Origin: Holosporales bacterium
GTDB taxonomy: Bacteria; Pseudomonadota; Alphaproteobacteria; RUG11792
Direction: 5' to 3'
Assembly: GCA_031267075.1 (NCBI GenBank)
Contig: JAIRZU010000034.1
Location: 1-22,950 of the forward strand
Length of the DNA stretch: 22,950 nt
Position 1 is the stretch's first letter, and the number at the start of each line of letters is the position of its first letter. The notes under the pieces were generated by a model. It saw only the letters and a program-made list of their open reading frames with translations, did no database searches and was not told the DNA's origin. A program made the translations under genes and the position numbers. Positions 7,349 to 14,116 of the stretch are shown piece by piece.

Positions 7349-8218
7349 ATGACACGACAATTCTGGATAGTTGATACATTTAGCGAATATGTGCTTGGGG
7401 GGATCCCAGCGGCCGTTTTTTTTGCCGACGAAAATGATGATGATACGTTATTGCAGAACATCGCGATGGAAGTGAATGCTACTGAAACTATCTTCATTAA
7501 CCAGATTGGCTACGGTAAGTTTGAAGCGAAGTGCTTCACTCCGAATTGCCGTGGTATGTACTTCGGGAACTCGATATACGCGGCGGCGCAGGTAATATCT
7601 TCGCAAGCCCCCGAGCTAAAGAATCTTTCGATCACATGCGATGGGGAGAGCTATGAAGTCGAAATCAAAAATAGCGAAGAGATTACGGTTGAGTTTGCTA
7701 ACATTCCACTTGAGAAGGTTCCAACTCCAATCAGCCTCCCAGCAGCGCTCGATGGTGTGATAGTTGTATCGATCGCGAAATCCAAGAACGAGTTGATACT
7801 GGAGGTACGGAGTCCTAGCAAGCTTGCGAACCTCATCCCTAACATGGATATGCTACGTAGCATGAGCTATGACTCGTTCGTTATAACGACTGATGCCCAT
7901 TACAACGGAAGCGTTGATTATGACTTTTGTTCCAATGTCTACGCTCCGAAATTGGGAATCTTTAAGGATATCGCGACACCGATCGCACATGCGAAACTCG
8001 CAGCATACTGGGCAGCTCGAATGAATAAAACCAGCTTCGTTGGCGTTCAAATTTCTCATGAAAGGAAGAGGTATGCGGCTATTAGATACGAACCTGATGC
8101 CACGTATGTAACATGTCGCTGCGCTAAAGTGGCGAGCGGCGAGATGTTCGTTAGATCTGAGAATGCATATCGTAATGATACACCACCAAGCGTAGTATCA
8201 GGTTTACTGAGTGGATAG
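7349..8218 (+). CDS. PhzF-family protein with altered active-site motifs
   Basis: PhzF-fold proteins are isomerase/epimerase-like enzymes with two DapF-like halves; the best known acts in phenazine synthesis, but most have unknown substrates. The N-terminus fits the family (WIVDTFSEYVLGGIPAAVFF and NATETIFI with the catalytic Glu position kept). The usual CGHAT segment is replaced by YFGNSIYAAA (His changed to Asn), and the C-terminal EDPVTGSAH motif reads KDIATPIAH. The protein has 289 residues from ATG 7349, chosen because GGTGG precedes it and the protein then starts at the usual distance from VDTF; ATG 7328 is an alternative without a ribosome site. A T8 run lies inside the gene at 7416-7423. 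Catalysis may be changed or lost. Confidence 0.75.
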   Translation: MTRQFWIVDTFSEYVLGGIPAAVFFADENDDDTLLQNIAMEVNATETIFINQIGYGKFEAKCFTPNCRGMYFGNSIYAAAQVISSQAPELKNLSITCDGESYEVEIKNSEEITVEFANIPLEKVPTPISLPAALDGVIVVSIAKSKNELILEVRSPSKLANLIPNMDMLRSMSYDSFVITTDAHYNGSVDYDFCSNVYAPKLGIFKDIATPIAHAKLAAYWAARMNKTSFVGVQISHERKRYAAIRYEPDATYVTCRCAKVASGEMFVRSENAYRNDTPPSVVSGLLSG

Positions 8219-8369
8219 AGCGCGGTAGCTGGGGTGCTTGCTCCATAGAGTTAGCAGGCCTCCAGATGTATGATGGCATCGCGAAGATCAAACTAGGCCT
8301 CATAGACGAAGCCTGTGCTGCAAGCATCATCCGACGTGACATCTAGTAGGCTTCTCTCATAGGGAAGAT

Positions 8370-8392
8370 GAGGGGCTGTTAAGGCCCCCCTC
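8370..8392 (-). terminator. Hairpin after the minus-strand exported-protein gene
   Basis: A GC-rich stem (GAGGGG with CCCCTC, extended by GC pairs) lies 14 bases beyond the stop codon at 8406-8408. The tail is only moderately T-rich. It lies between convergent genes and could serve both. Confidence 0.45.
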
Positions 8393-8405
8393 CAGGATTC
8401 TGTAA

Positions 8406-9292
8406 TTACGCCGGTGTCTGGGTTGGAGTTGATGGTGGAGGAGGTATCTCGCGCTTGTAATGTGCGTACGCGCTGCTGACAGTCCATCCTGCGGACATGA
8501 AAGACCAGTAGCTGCGGAGAATTATCTGGCCTCTGACTCTGGTCAGATGTTCGGCTGTATTGGTTGCGTCGACGGATATTCGGTATTCGTCGTCCCCGGA
8601 ACCGAGCCCGCCCACGTATACGCTCAGTTCGTCGAGGTCCCACGCTGTGATCTTGCACTCGCTAGCAGGTGTGCTTTCTACCTGACTCTCTGTGTAGGTT
8701 TTGGAGCCATGAGGAGTCGTAACGTACAGGCGCGGCCTTTCGCGATTATCAGTAACCATCCTGTAGTATGTGGTGGTGTGATTCTCATCCAGCCCCGTGG
8801 CAACTAGGTCAAGATGTAGAGGGTATTGTGAGGTTAGGCACGGTATACCGTTTCCGCCACCGTACCAACGGGCTCTGATTGTATCCAGTGTGGTGCCGTT
8901 GTACGCATCTTGTGCATCGCGCATAGCAGCCAACGTCAGTATGTAGTGGACATCCGGGGCGTATGCTGTTTGGGCAGCGGTGCTCAGCCCAATCTGCATG
9001 GCGAGTTGAGCATTCATTGTTCTCTCTAGCTGCAGGTACATTCCGGTTGTGGATTGTGAGGTACTTAGCGCTGCGTTGGTCGGGGTTCCCAGTCTGGCTT
9101 CCAGCGTCGCCATTGCCCGCTTGAGGGTTTCAACCTCGTTTCTCAGTATTCTATTTTCTTGGAACAGTGTCCTGGTTGGAACCAGATCTCTGATAACTAC
9201 AGGACTCTCTCTCGAACTTCACCACTTCCATACACATTTGCCATTCCTGTAACACACAGTGCTACCGTTAAACCTACCAATTTGCTTTTCAT
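8406..9292 (-). CDS. Paralogue of the first gene with AG-repeat frameshift (candidate phase-variable, OFF)
   Basis: Same layout as the gene at 67-1054, on the other strand. ATG 9292 opens a near-identical signal peptide (MKSKLVGLTVALCVTGMA); translation then meets (AG)4 and stops at TAG 9199-9197. The body is open in another frame to the stop at 8406, with ATG 9113 as its first ATG. Six or three AG units would restore one protein of 296 or 294 residues. The segment after the tract (LVPTRTLFQENRILRNEVETL) matches the paralogue, then the two diverge. The body has few Cys (one near SECK) and ends in PPPPSTPTQTPA. The remainder has no family I recognise. It is convergent with the PhzF-like gene. 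Confidence 0.7.
9205..9212 (-). repeat. (AG)4 dinucleotide repeat in coding sequence
   Basis: This is the counterpart of the (AG)8 tract at 156-171, at the same place after the signal peptide. The body frame is at offset 2 modulo 3 from ATG 9292, so six or three units would put it in frame. Confidence 0.85.
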
Positions 9293-9360
9293 GTTTTCCT
9301 CCCCTTGAGGATAAAGATTCTATAAGTAGGTTAGCATGTGAAGGGTTAAAAATTAGTTAA
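9243..9360 (-). promoter_or_regulatory. Leader module, copy 2
   Basis: Reading down from 9360, this copies 1-118 with only a few differences and keeps the -10-like TATAGAAT, the TCCTC/GAGGA hairpin and the GGGGAGG ribosome site. Relative to copy 1 it lacks one T in the hairpin loop. Together with copy 1 it forms an inverted repeat of roughly 120 bases enclosing about 9.1 kb. Confidence 0.75.
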
Positions 9361-9529
9361 AGTTTGAAACATTTTTTGAGTAGGCGCTCACTCCCATGGA
9401 GTATGTCGATAGGCCTCTCGATGCATTATGTTGATAAATATTTGTCGCTGTTAACGATTTTTTAAAAATTTGGGGGTTAGACTATATCCATAGCCATAGT
9501 GGTTATGATAGCAACGGAGGAATATCAAA

Positions 9530-10363
9530 ATGAACAAATTAGTATTAACGGCAATGCTAGGCCTGCTAGCAACAAACGGTAACTGCTCAAGAGCGATTTA
9601 TGAGGAAGAAGGAGTCCCGCAGATAGATGTGCGGGCAGTGATTCTAGGACTTTCTGACGGTGCTACCGCTGCGCTCCCAGACAGCCCAGCTGTCACCGAG
9701 AGAGGCTGCGGCCTTCCAGGTGTCGATGAAGCCCCTCCCGTCGTTATCGAGAGAGGCTGCGGCAATCCAAATATCAGGCCGCTCCTGCAGAGGCAGCGTA
9801 ACGCAACGGCACGGACTGTTGACGACATTAATAACGCCCTGAGGGCCATATGCCAGATGCTAGACGCAGGCAGTGAGATAGCCGTGCAAGCCAACCTAAG
9901 GGAAGCAATCGACGAGCTCAACGGAATACTAGAGCTAATAGGTGAGTCAGAAGATGATAGGGGAGTAGATCTAGCGCCTCGTAGAAGGGACGTCGTTATA
10001 TCTGACAGAGGCATTGGTGAACCAGATAGTCCGGCAGAATCGTATGCGGAAGTCATAGAAAGAGGCTGTCCTGGCAGTAGCCCAAATGAGACAGAGCTAA
10101 TAAAGCAAAACGGCAGTCTGATCCATATCATCAAGAACATCGCAATAGCCCTAGGCAAGATAAAGGCCAAGAGCAGCATAGGAAGCGGTCTACCAGGGGA
10201 TCTCGACACGAGCGAGCTGCTGAGTAAGCTCCGCGAGGTCAGAGGCAAAATAGGCGAGCCTGGGGAAGAAGACCCAACTACAGAAGACCCACATGGTCAA
10301 ACACCTGGGTCTGAATCTGATCCTGGTGACGGAGACGACGTGGGAGAAAGCGAGCCATTGTAA
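9530..10363 (+). CDS. Exported acidic protein with ERGCG motifs
   Basis: Not recognised. ATG 9530 has GGAGG at a good distance (ACGGAGGAATATCAAA before it). The 277-residue product begins with a signal peptide (MNKLVLTAMLGLLATNGNC), with a Cys near the cleavage site but no standard lipobox. Four related motifs follow: TERGCGLP (about residue 56), IERGCGNP (73), SDRGIGEP (158) and IERGCPG (176); the third has lost its Cys. Helical stretches lie at 90-140 and 185-240, and residues 245-277 form a very acidic Pro/Gly tail. The spaced Cys could form disulfides, or bind a ligand, outside the cytoplasm. Divergent from the leader module copy 2 upstream. Confidence 0.75.
   Translation: MNKLVLTAMLGLLATNGNCSRAIYEEEGVPQIDVRAVILGLSDGATAALPDSPAVTERGCGLPGVDEAPPVVIERGCGNPNIRPLLQRQRNATARTVDDINNALRAICQMLDAGSEIAVQANLREAIDELNGILELIGESEDDRGVDLAPRRRDVVISDRGIGEPDSPAESYAEVIERGCPGSSPNETELIKQNGSLIHIIKNIAIALGKIKAKSSIGSGLPGDLDTSELLSKLREVRGKIGEPGEEDPTTEDPHGQTPGSESDPGDGDDVGESEPL
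9697..9763 (+). repeat. 16-base direct repeat encoding ERGCG
   Basis: An identical 16-base sequence beginning CGAGAGAGGCTG occurs at 9697-9712 and 9748-9763. The 51-base period is 17 codons, so gain or loss of a unit would keep the frame. Confidence 0.7.
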
Positions 10364-10383
10364 CGACCTATACCATGAACGAA

Positions 10384-10416
10384 GAGGGGGAGGCTGGGAA
10401 GATGCCTCCCTCTCTC
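10384..10416. terminator. Terminator hairpin between convergent genes
   Basis: GAGGGGGAGGC pairs with GCCTCCCTCTC around a nine-base loop, between the plus gene ending at 10363 and the minus gene ending at 10451. The plus-strand tail is pyrimidine-rich rather than a T run, so it may serve either gene. Confidence 0.5.
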
Positions 10417-10450
10417 TTCATGCTGCTCTTGCATTCAGGGAGTGAAGACA

Positions 10451-11365
10451 TCACTTCATTGCATCGGCTGAGAATATGACTTCGCGTAGCTGCTCGCTTA
10501 TGGATGACAGGTTTCCAGGAGTGTGTGGGACGAATACGACGTTTGATTTCGAGTTCGCTCCTATGTCTTTCAGGGTATCGATGTATTGGATTAGCAGCAC
10601 CATATCCATAACGTTCGGTGCCGACAACCCAGTCTGTTTTGCAAACTCATCAACTGAATGACTAAGCCCATCAACGATCGCTTTTCTCTGACCGGCGATT
10701 CCTCTTCCGTGGAGAATACTGGCTTCGGCTTCGGCCTCCGCCTGCTTCACCTTTAATATCTTCTCAGCTTCCCCTCTTTCGGTAGCTGCGACTCTGAGCC
10801 GCTGTGCCGTATTAATCTCATTCATTGCGGATTTCACGTTGGCATCTGGATCTATGTCAGTCACAAGAGCCTTGATAATCTCGTATCCAAAATCGGACAT
10901 CGGGCCTCTTAGGTCTCCTCTGATCGCATCAGCTATATCGTCCTTTCTCGAGAATACGTCATCGAGCTCCATCGTAGGTACCTGCGCCCTCACGAGATCA
11001 AACACAAACGCCTTGATCTGCTCCATAGGATTATGCAGAGTGTAGTAGGCTTCGTAGATCTTCTCGGCCAGTACCCTGTACTGAACTGCTATAACGACAT
11101 GCACAAAAACGTTATCCTTCGTCTTAGTCTCGACATCAACATTGAGCTGGTGGATGCGTAGCGACACACGGCCCTTTATCGATTCAAATATTGGGATTCT
11201 GAAATGCAGCCCGGCATATGCAAGCCTGCTAAATTTTCCGAACCTCTCAATGATGGCACATGTTTGCTGGTTTACGAGGAAGACGGATAGCATCAGTATC
11301 AGGCCCACACCTACCAAAACCGCAATTGATAACGTGCTGCACAGCGCAGGGTCTCCATCACACAT
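10451..11365 (-). CDS. SPFH/band 7 (stomatin/HIR-like) membrane protein
   Basis: A 304-residue membrane scaffold protein. One transmembrane helix at about residues 11-31 is followed by the SPFH domain (CAIIERFGKFSRLAYAGLHF to about residue 200) and a coiled-coil-like segment rich in Ala and Glu (ATERGEAEKILKVKQAEAEA), as in stomatin-like and plant HIR proteins. Such proteins oligomerise in membrane microdomains and often act with a membrane protease (NfeD type), but no NfeD gene is adjacent here. The conserved KAFVFDLVRAQVPTMELDDV segment supports the HIR/stomatin branch. GAGGGAG before ATG 11365 is a good ribosome site. It stands alone, with an IS remnant upstream. Confidence 0.85.
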   Translation of the reverse strand: MCDGDPALCSTLSIAVLVGVGLILMLSVFLVNQQTCAIIERFGKFSRLAYAGLHFRIPIFESIKGRVSLRIHQLNVDVETKTKDNVFVHVVIAVQYRVLAEKIYEAYYTLHNPMEQIKAFVFDLVRAQVPTMELDDVFSRKDDIADAIRGDLRGPMSDFGYEIIKALVTDIDPDANVKSAMNEINTAQRLRVAATERGEAEKILKVKQAEAEAEASILHGRGIAGQRKAIVDGLSHSVDEFAKQTGLSAPNVMDMVLLIQYIDTLKDIGANSKSNVVFVPHTPGNLSSISEQLREVIFSADAMK

Positions 11366-11456
11366 ATCGCTCCCTCACATTAAAGATAATACCAACGTCT
11401 CCAATTGATTGTAGTTGCCAGCCATGTGGATTGCAAGGACATGGGCGTAAAAAGAT

Positions 11457-11694
11457 AAGCTCATCTCCTATGAGACAACTCAGCTGCCTCAAAAGAATCA
11501 ACCTTCTTACAGTACCTCGTTGCTGCCCCCCGCCATTCCTTCATCTTCAAGAATGCATTGATGAACTTCCTATTATCTCGAGCAGGCCTACCTGTATGTC
11601 CCTTACTACCAGGGAGGGTATCCTTGATTTTGTTCCAGAGGGAGTTTGATATATCATGTCTGTGATGCATTGTTTATGCCTTAAAGATGAGCTT
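11457..11694 (-). mobile_element. Internally deleted IS5-type insertion sequence
   Basis: An identical ten-base inverted repeat (AAGCTCATCT at 11457-11466, its complement at 11685-11694) flanks a short transposase remnant. At about 240 bases it is far smaller than a full element and resembles a miniature derivative that could be moved by a full-length relative elsewhere. No target-site duplication is obvious by eye. Confidence 0.5.
11461..11670 (-). pseudogene. Transposase remnant, IS5 family (start joined to end)
   Basis: The 69-residue frame starts like an IS5-family transposase (MHHRHDISNSLWNKIKDTLP, then GSKGHTGRPARDNRKFINA) and then passes straight into what looks like the C-terminal end of such proteins (RGAATRYCKKVDSF). 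The central DDE catalytic region is missing, so it cannot be active. The joint keeps the frame, as expected from one internal deletion. Confidence 0.6.
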
Positions 11695-11911
11695 TGTATG
11701 AGGATTATATACTGTTGGGGGTTTGACTATAAGCTGTAGGCTCCGTAAGTGAAATTTACCTTTAAGCAAAAATGCGGTACAAAGCTGTAGATAATAGGGA
11801 TACGAGTAAGATCCAGCATTTTCCTCCTCCTGATATCCAGATCATGGGCTCGTGCGCTTTGAGCACGGCCCCAATTCTACTATGTGACGTATTATTTCAT
11901 GCAGTCTCTAA
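11695..11911. other. Non-coding stretch with one GC-rich hairpin
   Basis: I see no gene between the IS remnant and the promoter at 11912. The one clear element is a hairpin at 11846-11871, GGGC-T-CGTGC pairing with GCACG-GCCC (one bulged T). It has no T run, so it is an unlikely simple terminator and may be an upstream regulatory or insulating structure. Confidence 0.4.
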
Positions 11912-11940
11912 TTGATATTAAGTCTAAAAGGGAGTATTAT
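11912..11940 (+). promoter_or_regulatory. Promoter of the Trp-rich exported-protein gene
   Basis: TTGATA (11912-11917), a 17-base spacer and TATTAT (11935-11940) lie 30 bases before ATG 11971. This placement also rules out the in-frame GTG at 11884 as the start. Confidence 0.6.
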
Positions 11941-11970
11941 ATACTAGCGGTTTCTGGTGGGAAAGCTGAA

Positions 11971-13308
11971 ATGAAAAGAGTGATTGTGTGTGTCGCATTG
12001 GCTTTCATATGTGGAGAAGCAATAGGGATGGGGTTTGATACTCAAGACGGTGATAGCTGGTACCAATCTCCCATCCATATGCCGACCTTTCAGCTATCTC
12101 CATCGTGGCCTGATATATGGTGCCAGCTCGATCCCGATCCTTGGTGGCAAACTGATCCTGGGTCGCAGCCAAAGGTATCCCCCGCTGCACCTACGGTTCA
12201 CGGGACCCAACCAACTCCTACCACAAAGAGAGCTACAAGAAAACGAAGCGACCATGCGGTGCCGGACCCGCAGCGGCTCAGAGAGCAGACAGGTCCTAAT
12301 CCTGAGTGGCAGGCAGATCCCATGATCCCGGGATCCTCCGCTGAACGGACTGAGTCTGAAACCCAACCAACTCCTACCACGGGGGGGGCACGCAGGAAAG
12401 CGAGACAACCACGCAACGCCAAATACCCGCAGCGGCTCAGAGAGTTGATAGTAGATCTAATCGGCTGGATGCCGGATAGACACGAGTGGAACCAAATCAT
12501 TAGGATAATGAGAGCCAATGGCATCCAGGTCCCATATATACCCGGTCCTGTGGTGACCAGACTAGAACTGCTACAACCGTTCCTAGAAGAGCAAGAAGAA
12601 GAGTTCCTAGTGGCACTACAGGATGAACACATCCGTGAAGCAATATGTGCGATGGTGTGGAAAATGCCCGTAGTACCACCTGAAGCCAGATCAGTAGGAA
12701 AAGGACCAGTCTCCAAGGAAATAACGCGGCAAGCTGGACGAGAACTACAGAATAACGAGAGAGCACGCGTCGCAGACATGCTATTTCGCGAACTGAAACT
12801 GCCCCGAACGAACAGGACGCAGAAACGGCATCCAGCGCCACTAGAACAGAAGCTCAGAGAGAGTGAAGAACAACTGCTTGCACTGCTGGCCCAGCCAGAT
12901 ATGCCGGAAAAGGTGAGGGATGCCCTTGTTATCCCCCGTAAGATACCGGCACAGAGCGGAAAGCCCAGTGAAACCGTGAAACTCTTGGAGAGAGTCAGTG
13001 GACGCTCACTCAAGTCGGCTATCGGACTTACGAACATCTACAACATACTGCACGAATTTAACCCAGACCTGCCTGAACTCCTCCCCCCCCAGACTCTAAA
13101 ATCGATCAGTCTTCAGATTGAGCGACAAGAGGAAGAGATAGAAGAAATGCACGAAAGAGGAGAGGTCAAAAGGAGGCTTAAGTACGCGAAGCTGCATCCA
13201 CTCCTATGTAAGAAGGTGCTATCCCCGGGAGAAGTCGAAACTTTCACGCATGACCAAAGGCTTAAGAGAGCCCAGGAGAAGCAGAGCGCGCAAGGTGTCC
13301 ATGAGTAG
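11971..13308 (+). CDS. Large exported protein with repeats and homopolymer tracts
   Basis: Not recognised. The 445-residue protein from ATG 11971 begins with a signal peptide (MKRVIVCVALAFICGEAIG); the start is supported by the promoter and by a GGTGGG upstream. The N-terminal part is Trp- and Pro-rich (WYQSP, SWPDIW, PWWQTDP, EWQADP). Two copies of a roughly 52-residue unit follow, each with TQPTPTT, a basic stretch and PQRLRE. The rest is charged and helical, with many Glu and Arg. The second unit contains G8 (12381-12388), and C8 lies at 13083-13090. The frame is intact here. The last codons and stop overlap a relic of the neighbouring minus-strand gene family, so the 3' end may have been gained by rearrangement. 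Confidence 0.75.
   Translation: MKRVIVCVALAFICGEAIGMGFDTQDGDSWYQSPIHMPTFQLSPSWPDIWCQLDPDPWWQTDPGSQPKVSPAAPTVHGTQPTPTTKRATRKRSDHAVPDPQRLREQTGPNPEWQADPMIPGSSAERTESETQPTPTTGGARRKARQPRNAKYPQRLRELIVDLIGWMPDRHEWNQIIRIMRANGIQVPYIPGPVVTRLELLQPFLEEQEEEFLVALQDEHIREAICAMVWKMPVVPPEARSVGKGPVSKEITRQAGRELQNNERARVADMLFRELKLPRTNRTQKRHPAPLEQKLRESEEQLLALLAQPDMPEKVRDALVIPRKIPAQSGKPSETVKLLERVSGRSLKSAIGLTNIYNILHEFNPDLPELLPPQTLKSISLQIERQEEEIEEMHERGEVKRRLKYAKLHPLLCKKVLSPGEVETFTHDQRLKRAQEKQSAQGVHE
12205..12444 (+). repeat. Imperfect in-frame duplication
   Basis: A 20-base identical sequence beginning ACCCAACCAACT occurs at 12205-12224 and 12361-12380, and a 19-base one beginning CCCGCAGCGGCT at 12267-12285 and 12426-12444. 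The spacings of 156 and 159 bases are both multiples of three. Confidence 0.75.
12381..12388 (+). repeat. G8 homopolymer tract in coding sequence
   Basis: Eight G in the second repeat unit; the matching place in the first unit has no G run. A one-base change would end translation of the exported protein early. Confidence 0.8.
13083..13090 (+). repeat. C8 homopolymer tract in coding sequence
   Basis: Eight C encoding part of LLPPQ late in the same gene. A one-base slip would change the last 70 or so residues. Confidence 0.8.
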
Positions 13309-13331
13309 CTGAGCGCTCACATGCTTTTCAT
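13300..13331 (-). pseudogene. Stub of a third gene of the tandem exported family
   Basis: Behind cassette copy 1, ATG 13331 with its AGAGG ribosome site reads MKSM and then TGA; MKSM is exactly how the gene starting at 14995 begins. Right after it, 13300-13314 is a 15-base match to the 3' part of that same gene (14162-14176). This looks like a family member reduced by a large internal deletion. Confidence 0.55.
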
Positions 13332-13504
13332 TCTGTTACCTCTTCGTCTGATTACTAGTATTCCACTCAATGCATATTGTACACTAAAGTTATGCATCTG
13401 CCAATGTACAATTCTGGAGAAGTGGAAATTATTTAGTTCGCTGGAATTTGTTTAATACCAAGGGGGAGGCCCGATAACTCAGGTCTCCCTTGGTTTTGAT
13501 GGTT
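13324..13504 (-). repeat. Promoter-hairpin cassette, copy 1
   Basis: This 181-base block matches 13927-14107 with no gaps and about eight mismatches by eye. On the minus strand it holds a hairpin (13457-13495), TTGGCA (13404-13399), a 17-base spacer, TACAAT (13381-13376), a ribosome site and a start codon. Here it drives only the stub. On the plus strand the same hairpin ends in TTTT and may terminate the gene ending at 13308. Confidence 0.85.
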
Positions 13505-13934
13505 ACTCTGGGGGTTGGCCCGTTGGTTGGTCTAGTTGCGGCTCGGATGTATGCGGTGTCCCCAGGAGCTCGGCGGCGGCTGAGGTTACTGCGTTTCTCA
13601 TCATTTCTTTGGCGTGGGATTCTGACTCGGGGTCCGCGTGGTCTGCGGCGGAGTAGCTTCGAGCCGCGACGGTAAACTGTTTTATAAGTGCAAGGACTCC
13701 CACGAGGCTTTTGAACTGGTGGTCTTGGACAGCCTGCGCCAGGAGTATGTCGTCAGGACTTTGTGCACCGCCGCCGCTCCGCGTTTTGTTGGTCGTGGGG
13801 TCTGGGCTTAGTGTTGTGTTGCTCCCTACGGCTCTGTCCTCTGGTCGCTCTCGTGCGACTTCCGTTGTTGCTCCTCCGCTTCTGGTTATTGCCGCTATCG
13901 TTATGATTAGGCTAAGCACTCTCATTCTTTTCAT
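13503..13934 (-). CDS. Small exported protein, tandem family member
   Basis: Not recognised. The 143-residue protein from ATG 13934 starts with MKRMRVLSLIITIAAITRSGGA, a signal peptide. An upstream in-frame ATG (13973) lies inside the cassette, close to the transcription start, and is rejected; AGAGG stands eight bases before ATG 13934. The mature part is low in complexity at first (Thr, Ser, Gly, Pro), then has a helical middle (DDILLAQAVQDHQFKSLVGV) and ends in PTGQPPE. The gene upstream (14995-14117) has the same leader and ends in EQPPK, but the bodies are otherwise unlike. Confidence 0.65.
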   Translation of the reverse strand: MKRMRVLSLIITIAAITRSGGATTEVARERPEDRAVGSNTTLSPDPTTNKTRSGGGAQSPDDILLAQAVQDHQFKSLVGVLALIKQFTVAARSYSAADHADPESESHAKEMMRNAVTSAAAELLGTPHTSEPQLDQPTGQPPE

Positions 13935-14107
13935 TCTGTTACCTCTCTGCCTGATTACTAGTATTCCACTCAATGTGTATTGTACACTAAAGTTATGGAT
14001 CTGCCAATGTACAATTATGGAGAAGTGGAAATTATTTAGTTCGCTGGAATTTGTTTAATACCAAGGGGGAGACCCGATAACTCAGGTCTCCCTTGGTTTT
14101 GATGGTT
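13927..14107 (-). repeat. Promoter-hairpin cassette, copy 2
   Basis: Exactly 603 bases from copy 1 and the same length. Promoter: TTGGCA (14007-14002), 17 bases, TACAAT (13984-13979). The hairpin (14060-14098) directly follows the stop of the upstream gene at 14117. Confidence 0.85.
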
Positions 14108-14116
14108 GTGGGGTGG

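Noticed and set aside
8165..8346. An open stretch in another frame past the PhzF-like stop, suggesting a frameshifted longer protein
   Set aside because: It is under 60 codons long, and the residues do not resemble a PhzF C-terminus; chance is likely.
9598..10248. A 216-codon minus-strand frame opposite the ERGCG protein
   Set aside because: It is a shadow of a gene with a signal peptide and a good ribosome site; its Ser/Leu-rich sequence is typical of antisense frames.
11846..11871. GC-rich hairpin considered as part of a tRNA
   Set aside because: No tRNA arms, T-loop sequence or acceptor stem could be fitted around it; no tRNA gene was found anywhere in the window by eye.
12198..13037. 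A 279-codon minus-strand frame opposite the Trp-rich exported protein
   Set aside because: It has no ribosome site or domain, and the plus-strand gene has promoter, ribosome site and signal peptide.
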